Source of the DNA: Streptomyces sp. Ag109_O5-1
Lineage (GTDB): Bacteria; Actinomycetota; Actinomycetes; Streptomycetales; Streptomycetaceae
NCBI RefSeq assembly: GCF_003814875.1
Contig: NZ_RKQF01000002.1
Span: 124,001-188,000, forward strand
Length of the DNA stretch: 64,000 bases
Direction of reading: 5' to 3'
Shown here: positions 52,777 through 59,776 of the stretch, piece after piece
Numbering within the stretch: the stretch's first letter is position 1
Layout: each line of letters starts with the position of its first letter
Made by a program: the position numbers and the translations under genes
Notes under the pieces: generated by a model
What the model saw: the letters and a program-made list of their open reading frames with translations, nothing else
The model's database searches: none
What the model was told of the DNA's origin: nothing

Positions 52777-53457
52777 CTACGGTGTCGGCAGGGCCGTACG
52801 TTCGGCTTTCTCCAGCCAGTCGGTGTACCAGCGAGCGAACCTCACCGGCGTGCCGTCACCGTCGAGGAGCGGGGCGAGGTCGACGTCGTCTACCCGGCAG
52901 TCGGACCAGATCGTGCCGCGGTGGCTGCCGCTGATGATCAGCCACTCTCTCTGCGCGCAGCCCAAGTGGGAGATCACCATCGCACCGGCGGTACGCCCCG
53001 GTGCGAACATGACGGTCTCCCATCGCTCGTCCCACGCCTCCATAGCGGCATCGAAGTCCTCCATATCAACGAAGTCCTCTTCCTCGGGGCACTGGGCAAG
53101 AAGATCGTTGAGCAGTTCCGGGTCCGGACCCTGGTCAGGAAACGGCTCGTCAAGTCTTGACGAGTCAGCCAGGTCCGCGCCGTCGCCCTCCCAGCGCCAA
53201 CGGCCCTGCACGCGCCGGACCGGGAACAGACCGTACGCGGGACCGGCGCCGCCCGCGCTGACATGGAGCAGGAAATCCCGGTACTCCTCCGGCAGCCGCA
53301 CGCCTATCTGAGCCTCGAGTTCGGCAAGCTCGCCACGGGCCAGCGGGTCCTCCAGGACCCACTGGTGCCCCAATGCCCCGAAGACCTTGCTGCCCGCAGG
53401 GCCTGCACCGGTCGCCTCGACCCGCTGACGTACGTCCACCCACCACTGATGCGTCAT
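52777..53457 (-). CDS. SMI1/KNR4 (SUKH) family protein
   Basis: 226 residues from ATG 53457. GELAELEAQIGVRLPEEYRDFLLHVSAGGAGPAYGLFPV is the SUKH signature (LPxxYxxFLxxxNGG-like). FAPGRTAGAMVISHLGCAQREWLIISGSHRGTIWSDCR continues the fold, with FARWYTDWLEKA at the end. SUKH proteins act as immunity factors to polymorphic toxins, or as solitary members of unclear role. No toxin is adjacent. Intact. Confidence 0.88.
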   Translation of the reverse strand: MTHQWWVDVRQRVEATGAGPAGSKVFGALGHQWVLEDPLARGELAELEAQIGVRLPEEYRDFLLHVSAGGAGPAYGLFPVRRVQGRWRWEGDGADLADSSRLDEPFPDQGPDPELLNDLLAQCPEEEDFVDMEDFDAAMEAWDERWETVMFAPGRTAGAMVISHLGCAQREWLIISGSHRGTIWSDCRVDDVDLAPLLDGDGTPVRFARWYTDWLEKAERTALPTP

Positions 53458-53837
53458 ACGCAGACCGTACGTGCCGCCACCGACATCGAGGGTCCTGCCT
53501 CTGTGGGACAGTCCCCCGCCCCTCGGCACCTCACGCAAAACAGCTCAAGCCCCCGGTCCGTGCCGGGCAGGAGCCATGCGGAGTCGCAGATCCTGCCGTC
53601 ACCCGGCGTGGCTGGCCACGCAGGCCGGCCCGGTGGCCACCGTCCATGCAGACGAGACGGACCGATGTACCGAACGTGGCCCGCGCGTTCTCATTACCGC
53701 CGGTGTCGCCCGCATCGGCGGCTCGGGCTCCCTCATCGGTCAGACCGTTTGGACCGCTCAGTAGGAGCAGCATCTGTTCCGGGCCCGTCTTCGCGTACTC
53801 CTTGCTCCGGGGTGAGCCCGCCACCATGTCCGCGAAG
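53458..53837. other. Gene-free stretch
   Basis: No supported gene. It contains the promoter side of the SUKH gene and degraded IS-related sequence. Confidence 0.35.
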
Positions 53838-54086
53838 GCGCCGCACGGTGGTGCGGTGCATCCCGTTCCTGCCCGCCAGATCACCGGGCCGCTGATCACA
53901 GCGCAACACCGCCGGCACGATGCCCGCGATCTTCCCCGTGGACAGCGCCCGCCACCGGTAACCGATCCGCTTCAGACGGCCGCGTATCAAGTCGGCGAGG
54001 TAGTTCAAGGTGGCGCTCGACAGCGGCAGGCGGGCGGTGCAGACAAGTTCGTCAAGGCCCTCGACGGGATGCTTGCTTTTCTTCAC
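53838..54086 (-). pseudogene. IS5-type transposase N-terminal fragment
   Basis: VEGLDELVCTARLPLSSATLNYLADLIRGRLKRIGYRWRALSTGKIAGIVPAVLRCDQRPGDLAGRNGMHRTTVRR is the N-terminal helix-turn-helix of a HARBI1-like Streptomyces transposase. The catalytic part is missing. Confidence 0.65.
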
Positions 54087-54137
54087 ACAATGCTCAACTC
54101 CCGCCGAGGGACCGCCGGTTACGGCCTCAGCGCGTAG

Positions 54138-54330
54138 TCATAGGCGCGCCGAGAACCGCCCGTCGGGGCGTTTGCGCAGCCAGCCGCGGTTGGCGAGCTT
54201 GGTCGTCTTCGCCCGCAGCGGCTCCAGCCTGCCGCGCACCGAGGCGTCCAGACCCAGCCGCTCGCCGACCGCCCTGACCTGCACCGGGCCATCGGCCTCC
54301 CGCGCGATCGCCAGACCGCAGGTAGCGGCA
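54138..54330 (-). pseudogene. IS-linked accessory helix-turn-helix remnant
   Basis: CGLAIAREADGPVQVRAVGERLGLDASVRGRLEPLRAKTTKLANRGWLRKRPDGRFSARL-stop. It has the same arrangement as the C-terminus of the IS5 accessory gene at 3968-4574 (VEALRSKAKRLVARGWLAEPAPGRFTLA). It lies between two IS fragments, supporting the idea that the gene type travels with IS elements. Confidence 0.5.
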
Positions 54331-54757
54331 GCGGCCGACCGCCAACGACCAGGAGCACGAACACCATCACCACGAGGGCCACAGCCACAGCCACAGCCAC
54401 GGCCACGGCCACGGCCACGGCCACAGCGGGCATCACCACCATCACCCGGCCGTCATGCCATGGGCGCGTCCGGGGGGGATCACCCCCTGCCCCGAGGCCC
54501 TGGCTGTCCTTCTTCCGGCCATCGGGCTGGGCTGTACCACGCTGAGCCTGACCATGATCGTCGCGTTCAGCATCGGTCTGCCCGGCGTCTTGGTCGGCCT
54601 GGGCCTGATCCTGGTGAGCGCCCGGACGAGCCTGGCAGGACTCCGCCAACGGGGGGGCGACCGACTGATGCCTTGGCTACCCGTGGCCTCCGTCGCCGTC
54701 GTGGCCGTCCTCGGCCTGATGATCACGGTTGTCGGAGTCGGCGGGCTCACCGGTTGA
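54331..54757 (+). pseudogene. Nickel/cobalt exporter C-terminal half with His-rich loop
   Basis: An open frame reads ANDQEHEHHHHEGHSHSHSHGHGHGHGHGHSGHHHHH and then PGGITPCPEALAVLLPAIGLGCTTLSLTMIVAFSIGLPGVLVGLGLILVSA and WLPVASVAVVAVLGLMITVVG. The His-rich cytoplasmic loop followed by three helices with GGxxPCP is the C-terminal half of NicO/RcnA-type exporters. The N-terminal helices with the metal site are replaced by IS sequence, so the gene is broken. Confidence 0.75.
54378..54427 (+). repeat. CACAGC/CACGGC hexanucleotide tract
   Basis: About eight six-base units encoding alternating His-Ser and His-Gly in the metal-binding loop of the exporter remnant. Confidence 0.85.
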
Positions 54758-55104
54758 GCCGAGGGCACATCCAGGACGCCGAAGACAGACACAAGGCGCG
54801 GCCCCAAGGCGCCCAAGAACACCGCCCTCCCGCTGCCGGCCGGCGCCGCAGCACTGGGCAGCCCGGTACAGCTGAACAACATCCCGGAAAAGATGGATCT
54901 TGGTGGCGAGACCTCCTCGGGACACGCCGATGGCTTGAGCGCAGCCCGGCAGGGATCGCCCGCGCCGGCCATGAGACAAGCCCCTTGACGGCGCCCAGAG
55001 AAGACGCGGATCCCGAGCCGTCCGCGATCCGCCTGCAGTCCAGTCACAGGGCGAGGGAAGCACCTACTGCCCATGCCCTGACAAAAGTCCTTACCCGACC
55101 CTTG
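54758..55104. other. Gene-free stretch with an IS5 scrap
   Basis: Between the exporter remnant and the chitinase promoter no gene is supported. On the minus strand AIGVSRGGLATKIHL (54890-54934) is the conserved SRGGLTTKxHL segment of IS5-type transposases, a very short relic. Confidence 0.5.
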
Positions 55105-55120
55105 ACTGGTCTGGACCAAT
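55105..55120. promoter_or_regulatory. DasR-type dre box upstream of the chitinase
   Basis: ACTGGTCTGGACCAAT matches the known Streptomyces dre consensus ACTGGTCTAGACCACT at 14 of 16 positions, and lies 50 bp before the chitinase start. DasR is the GntR-family repressor released by GlcN-6-P/GlcNAc-6-P. The site predicts induction of the chitinase by chitin breakdown products. Confidence 0.75.
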
Positions 55121-55169
55121 CAGGCTTTGCTGCTGGGGTACCACTCACCCCCTACCTCTGGAGTGGCGC

Positions 55170-56276
55170 ATGAGCACAACCATGCCCCGCAGGTCTCACC
55201 GAGCTGCTTATGTCAGGTACCTGACAATACTCTCCCTCCTGGCCGGTCTCCTCGGCGCGTTCACCGTCCTCGGCACCGCGAGCCCCGCGGCGGCGGCGGA
55301 CTGCGCCACGGCCTGGAGCTCCGGCGCGGTCTACACCGGCGGCATGACCGCTTCCTACAACGGCGACAACTGGCAGGCCAAGTGGTGGACACAGGGCGAG
55401 ACGCCCGGTGTCGCCGAGGTCTGGGCCGACCAAGGAGCCTGCGGCGGCTCCGGCGGAGGAAGCACCGGCGGCACCTGCGACTACCCCGCCTGGGTGGCCG
55501 GACAGTCCTACACGACCGGTGCCATCGTGCAGTACACCCCCAATGGCCGGTACTACATCGCCACCCACGACAACCCCGGATACGACCCCACCATCAGCAC
55601 CTGGTACTGGTCCCCCTACACCTGCACCGGAGGCTCCGGTGGCGGAGGCACGGGCGGCGGCACCGGCGGATTCGTGGTCAGCGAAGCCCAGTTCAACCAG
55701 ATGTTCCCGAACCGGAACTCCTTCTACACCTACAGCGGCCTGGTGGCCGCGCTCAGCGCCTACCCCGGCTTCGCCACCACCGGCAGCACCACCGTGCAGA
55801 AGCAGGAGGCCGCGGCGTTCCTGGCCAACGTGGACCACGAGACCAGCGGCCTCGTCTACATCAACGAGGTCGACCAGTCCGGGAACTACTGCGCGAGCGA
55901 GCCCTACGGCTGCCCCGCCGGCACCTACGCCTACTACGGACGCGGCCCGATGCAGCTCAGCTGGAACTTCAACTACAAAGCCGCCGGTGACGCCCTCGGC
56001 GTCGACCTGCTGGACAACCCCGGCCTGGTCGCCTCCGACTCGGCGATCTCCTGGAAGACCGGCCTCTGGTACTGGAACACCCAGACCGGCCCCGGCACCA
56101 TGACCGGACACAACGCCATGGTCAACGGCGCGGGCTTCGGCGAGACCATCCGCAGCATCAACGGCAGCATCGAGTGCAACGGCGGCAACACCGCCGAGAT
56201 GCAGGACCGCGTCAACGACTACCTCTCCTTCACCTCCATCCTCGGCGTCCCCGCAGGCTCCAACCTCACCTGCTGA
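55170..56276 (+). CDS. Secreted family 19 chitinase with two chitin-binding modules
   Basis: 368 residues from ATG 55170 (GGAG upstream). The signal peptide ends about ...TVLGTASPAAAA. Two CBM5/12 modules follow (CATAWSSGAVYTGGMTASYNGDNWQAKWWTQGETPG; CDYPAWVAGQSYTTGAIVQYTPNGRYYIATHDNPGYDPTISTWYWSPYTC), joined by Gly-rich linkers. The GH19 domain has FLANVDHETSG (catalytic Glu), YYGRGPMQLSWNFNY, and NDYLSFTSILGV at the end. It hydrolyses chitin outside the cell. Regulated most likely by DasR through the box at 55105. Confidence 0.95.
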   Translation: MSTTMPRRSHRAAYVRYLTILSLLAGLLGAFTVLGTASPAAAADCATAWSSGAVYTGGMTASYNGDNWQAKWWTQGETPGVAEVWADQGACGGSGGGSTGGTCDYPAWVAGQSYTTGAIVQYTPNGRYYIATHDNPGYDPTISTWYWSPYTCTGGSGGGGTGGGTGGFVVSEAQFNQMFPNRNSFYTYSGLVAALSAYPGFATTGSTTVQKQEAAAFLANVDHETSGLVYINEVDQSGNYCASEPYGCPAGTYAYYGRGPMQLSWNFNYKAAGDALGVDLLDNPGLVASDSAISWKTGLWYWNTQTGPGTMTGHNAMVNGAGFGETIRSINGSIECNGGNTAEMQDRVNDYLSFTSILGVPAGSNLTC

Positions 56277-56285
56277 CCGCTCCCC

Positions 56286-56501
56286 TCATGGGAACGTCCG
56301 GCCGTCAAGCCTTCTGAAGGCACCGTCACGGGCACCGGCGGCGGCGCCGAGAACGCCGAGGACGACGGCAGCGGCAACCAGGGACCCGCGCAGCTGACGG
56401 TCAGCGTCTCGGTGCGCGGCACCGGAGCGGTACGGAACGGAAACCGACCTCCGCTCCGGTGCGGTGGTGGAGGCGGTCATCTGCTCGTGGACCTCGGTCA
56501 T
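56286..56501 (-). CDS. Small coupled membrane peptide (doubtful)
   Basis: 71 residues from ATG 56501, overlapping the Atu4866 gene stop by ATGA. MTEVHEQMTASTTAPERRSV ... RQLRGSLVAAAVVLGVLGAAAGARDGAF has one possible membrane helix. No family is recognised. The coupling is the only argument for it. Confidence 0.35.
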   Translation of the reverse strand: MTEVHEQMTASTTAPERRSVSVPYRSGAAHRDADRQLRGSLVAAAVVLGVLGAAAGARDGAFRRLDGRTFP

Positions 56502-56788
56502 GGCCGGTTTTCCCGCCCGGCGTGCTCGTCGCCCTCGCAGTAGAGCACCAGGTGCTCGTGGTACAGGACACCGTCGCGGATGTCGCCGGTGGCGGTGAAG
56601 CCGGTGTCGTCGACGTAGTCGAGATGGTTGCCGGTGACGGTGTAGCTGCCGGTATAAGCGCTCCGGCGGCTGCCGCGGGCCTCGTCGTAGCGGCCGTTCG
56701 GCAGCAGTTCCTGGCGGATGAACCCGTCGGCGGTCACCCACATCCCGACGTACGGGTGCGGGTCGCGGGGCGTTTCGTTGCTGGTCAT
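56498..56788 (-). CDS. Atu4866-domain protein
   Basis: 96 residues from ATG 56788. HPYVGMWVTADGFIRQELLPNGRYDEARGSRRSAYTGSYTVTGNHLDYVDDTGFTATGDIRDGVLYHEHLVLY is the compact beta fold of the Atu4866 family (GxWVTxDGxIRxELLPNGRYDEARG). A second copy of this domain is fused to the neighbouring gene at 57059-57885. Ligand and role are unknown; members sit beside amidohydrolase or NmrA-like genes. Confidence 0.8.
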   Translation of the reverse strand: MTSNETPRDPHPYVGMWVTADGFIRQELLPNGRYDEARGSRRSAYTGSYTVTGNHLDYVDDTGFTATGDIRDGVLYHEHLVLYCEGDEHAGRENRP

Positions 56789-57058
56789 GCCTCTACGATC
56801 GGCCCGGCGGCCGGTGGCGACCAGGCCGCCGTCTCCCCAGGTGAGGGCTTCCTGGGTGCCGCGCACCCAGCATCGTGGGCCGGCCGGATCGTGGGTGCCC
56901 GACACCTAGGGACAGAGCGGCCTGGTTCCGGTTCCGCCGCGCGACGAACCTGATGGTCAGGCGGCTGCCGTAGCCGTCGGACACTCGCCTCGGACCCGCG
57001 TCGACGCTCACTCCCGCAGCGGACACCCCGATGAGGCGACTCCACCGAGGAGCACGCA

Positions 57059-57885
57059 ATGACCATGGCCATGACCATGACCATCACCGACACCGACACC
57101 GACACCGTGAGCTGGAACCTCGAGGCCCTCGACGCGATGCTCTCGAACGACGAGAGGCGTCCCGTCCTGTTCACGAATGACCGGATCCTGACGATTGACC
57201 CGCTGATCGGGGCGAGGGTCGGCGCCGACATCCTGTTCGTCGGCCCGCTGATCGTGGGCGTCGGCCCCGGCATCGTCACCGCGGCTGGTGACGACAACGC
57301 CATCGTCGTGGGCGCCACCGGCACGACCGTCGTCATGGACGCCATCGCGCCGGCAGGCGGCCGCGGCCACCGCTCGGAGTACGTCGCGACGCTGGCCCCG
57401 GGCAACACCACCAACTTCCTGGTGGTGCCCGACGAACTCGCCGACGACTTGCCGAGCGCGGTGGCCACCCTGCTGGCCCACCCGGAACGGGTCCGCGCCC
57501 TCGTCTCGGCGGGCCGACCGGTGCTGTGGGCCGGCACCGACGTCCCCGGCCGGGCCACCGCACCCGAGACGGGCATCCCGGACGCGGAGAACCTGACCGG
57601 CAGCCCGTGTGTCGGTGTCTGGATCGACCGGAACGACTTCCTGCACCAGGAACTGAGCGCCGACGGCCGCTACGACGAGACCGGGGCGGCCGCCCGCACG
57701 CCTACCAGGGCCGCTACTGGATCGACGGCGAGCGCATCGGCTACCTGGACGACCTCGGCTTCTGGGCCTACGGCGAGTTCCAGTGCGACGAACTCCACCA
57801 CGCGGGCTACGTCATGAAGCTCGGCTTACACCCCGTCCCCGTCCCCGTCTGCTTTCCACGCCGTACCGAAAGAACAGCCTCATGA
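57059..57885 (+). pseudogene. Amidohydrolase-like N-domain fused to Atu4866 domain, one frameshift
   Basis: ATG 57059 follows GAGGAG. The N-terminus has an Ile/Thr-Asp repeat start (MTMAMTMTITDTDTDT), then RRPVLFTNDRILTIDPLIGARVGADILFVGPLIVGVGPGI, which parallels the first strands of the next gene (RRRILFTGATVVTMDPGLGVVDGADLLVSGDTITAVG). The C-terminus is CVGVWIDRNDFLHQELSADGRYDET, then after a one-base shift near 57690 RGGRPHAYQGRYWIDGERIGYLDDLGFWAYGEFQCDELHHAGYVM. The restored frame ends by ATGA coupling to the amidohydrolase at 57882, showing which frame is genuine. Confidence 0.7.
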
Positions 57886-59273
57886 ACCTCAACGACACCA
57901 CCAGCGCCGCCGTCCTCGAAGAGCTCCGGCGCCGGCCCGCCGACCGGCGGCGCATCCTGTTCACCGGCGCGACCGTCGTCACCATGGACCCCGGCCTCGG
58001 TGTCGTCGACGGCGCCGACCTCCTCGTCTCGGGCGACACGATCACCGCCGTCGGCCGCCGACTCGACGCGGCGGACGCCGTGGTCGTCGACGCCACCGGC
58101 ACGATCCTGGCCCCCGGCTTCGTCGACACCCACCGGCACGCCTGGGAGGCCCAGCTGCGCCGGATCATGCCGAACGTCGACGACCTCGGCGGCTACGTGA
58201 TGGCCACCCTCGCCGGCTACGCCACCGTCTACCGGCCCCAGGACATGTACATCGGCACCAGACTGGCCGCACTGACCGCGATCGACAGCGGCATCACGAC
58301 CATGCTCGACTTCTCCCACAACTCCCGTACCCACCAGCACTCCGACGCCGCCGTCGAGGCGCTGCGCGACACCGGCATCCGTGGCGTGCACGCCTCCATG
58401 GGCCCGCACTTCGGCGACTGGGACCGGCAGTGGCCCGGCGACCTGACCCGCCTCAAGGAGCAGTACTTCAGCAGCGACCACCAACTGCTCACGCTGCGCC
58501 TGGCGACCCTGGCCACCGCCGAGATCGCCGGACCGGCGCTCGCCTACGGCCCCGAACTCGCCCGTGTCGCCCAGGAACTGGGCATCGGGGTGAGCGTGGA
58601 CGCCGTCTTCGGCACCGCCTCGTCCGACGCGGTCCTGCGCTGGGCCAAGGACGGCATCCTCGGCCCCGACGTCACCCTCATCCACTCCACCGGGCTGACC
58701 CCCGAGGCGTGGCGGGCGATGGGCGAGTCCGGCACCACCGTGGCCCTCGCCCCGACCTCCGATGCCCAGATCGGACTGGAGACCGCGATCCCCGCCGTCG
58801 ACGAGGCCCTGTCCGTCGGCATCCGCCCCGGACTGAGCATCGACGTCGAAGTCGCCCTGGCCAGCGACATGTTCACCCAGATGCGGGCCCTGCACGCCAT
58901 CCAGCGGATGCGCGCGGTCAACGCCGCGTACGGCACCGACCGGCAGCCCTCCCGCATCACCACCCACGACGTCCTCGACTTCGCCACGCTCCAGGGCGCC
59001 CGCGCCAACGGCCTGGCCGACGTCACCGGTTCACTCACCCCGGGCAAGAAGGCCGACCTCCTGGTCATCCGGGCCGAGGACCTCAACAACATGCCGCTCA
59101 ACGACCCGATCGGCACGATCGTGCTGGGCTCCGACGCCCGCAACATCAGCGCCGTCCTCATCAACGGCGAGCCCCGCAAGTGGGCCGGACAGGTCCTCGA
59201 CGTCGACCTGGCCGCCCTGCGCGACGAGGTGCACGCCTCGCGCGAGTACGTACTCAACACCCCGGCCGTCTAA
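57882..59273 (+). CDS. Amidohydrolase-family protein (cytosine deaminase-like)
   Basis: 463 residues from ATG 57882, coupled to the upstream gene. Metal-site motifs: PGFVDTHRHAWEAQLRR (HxH), a mid-barrel HASMGPHFGDWD region, TLIHSTGLTPEAW (His) and SIDVEVALASDMFTQMRALHA (the terminal Asp position as SDMF). The C-terminal beta sandwich carries GSLTPGKKADLLVIRAEDL. The architecture matches TRZ/ATZ-type deaminases and chlorohydrolases. The substrate is unknown. There is no signal peptide. Confidence 0.88.
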   Translation: MNLNDTTSAAVLEELRRRPADRRRILFTGATVVTMDPGLGVVDGADLLVSGDTITAVGRRLDAADAVVVDATGTILAPGFVDTHRHAWEAQLRRIMPNVDDLGGYVMATLAGYATVYRPQDMYIGTRLAALTAIDSGITTMLDFSHNSRTHQHSDAAVEALRDTGIRGVHASMGPHFGDWDRQWPGDLTRLKEQYFSSDHQLLTLRLATLATAEIAGPALAYGPELARVAQELGIGVSVDAVFGTASSDAVLRWAKDGILGPDVTLIHSTGLTPEAWRAMGESGTTVALAPTSDAQIGLETAIPAVDEALSVGIRPGLSIDVEVALASDMFTQMRALHAIQRMRAVNAAYGTDRQPSRITTHDVLDFATLQGARANGLADVTGSLTPGKKADLLVIRAEDLNNMPLNDPIGTIVLGSDARNISAVLINGEPRKWAGQVLDVDLAALRDEVHASREYVLNTPAV

Positions 59274-59352
59274 GCGTTGTCCCACCCCGTTCCGTGGTCC
59301 CCCGGCCGCCCCGCACGCCCGCGGCACCGCCGTCGCACTCTAAGGATGCAGC

Positions 59353-59568
59353 ATGTTCATCGGCGCCAGCCTGGGCCCGCAGCTCATGGGCGCGCTGAGC
59401 GGCTTCGGCTTCGGCTTCGGCTTCGGCTTCGGCTTCGGCTTCGGCTTCGGCTTCGGCTTCGGCTTCGGCTTCGGCTTCGGCTTCGGCTTCGGCGGCATCC
59501 TGCGGGCCGTCGCAGCGGCATTCGCCCTGGGTGGCCTGCCCGCACTACGCCACCACGGCACCGAATAA
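59353..59568 (+). CDS. Short Gly-Phe repeat protein
   Basis: 71 residues from ATG 59353, preceded by AAGGATG. MFIGASLGPQLMGALS is followed by fifteen Gly-Phe units (residues 17-46) and GGILRAVAAAFALGGLPALRHHGTE. The GF tract comes from a perfect hexanucleotide repeat. The hydrophobic C-terminal helix could be membrane-associated. No family is recognised. It could be expressed as the last gene of the amidohydrolase operon (gap 79 bp), or be a spurious frame over a microsatellite. Confidence 0.4.
   Translation: MFIGASLGPQLMGALSGFGFGFGFGFGFGFGFGFGFGFGFGFGFGFGGILRAVAAAFALGGLPALRHHGTE
59401..59490. repeat. Fifteen perfect GGCTTC units
   Basis: 90 bp of uninterrupted GGCTTC. All frames stay open through it. 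On the opposite strand it would encode Lys-Pro, Ser-Arg or Glu-Ala repeats. It lies between the amidohydrolase and the GH76 gene. Confidence 0.97.
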
Positions 59569-59776
59569 CCCCTCGCCCGCACAACGGCCCGACGCACTTG
59601 TGAGGGCGCTCGCAACGGCTGGCACAGTGAGGTGGATCGGTCCTGGTTACCGTGTCTGAGGCGGGAGTTGAGCGTCCGTCCGGGCGTAGGGACGTCGCCG
59701 TGGATCGTGTTGAATGAGCTGCCGGACCGGGAGGCGTTGTGCGGGATCCTGCACGTGCCGCACACCGGTAGCGTCC

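Noticed and set aside
49284..59490. Hexanucleotide tracts considered as CRISPR-like arrays
   Set aside because: Units are six bases with no spacers, and there are no cas genes. They are simple sequence repeats.
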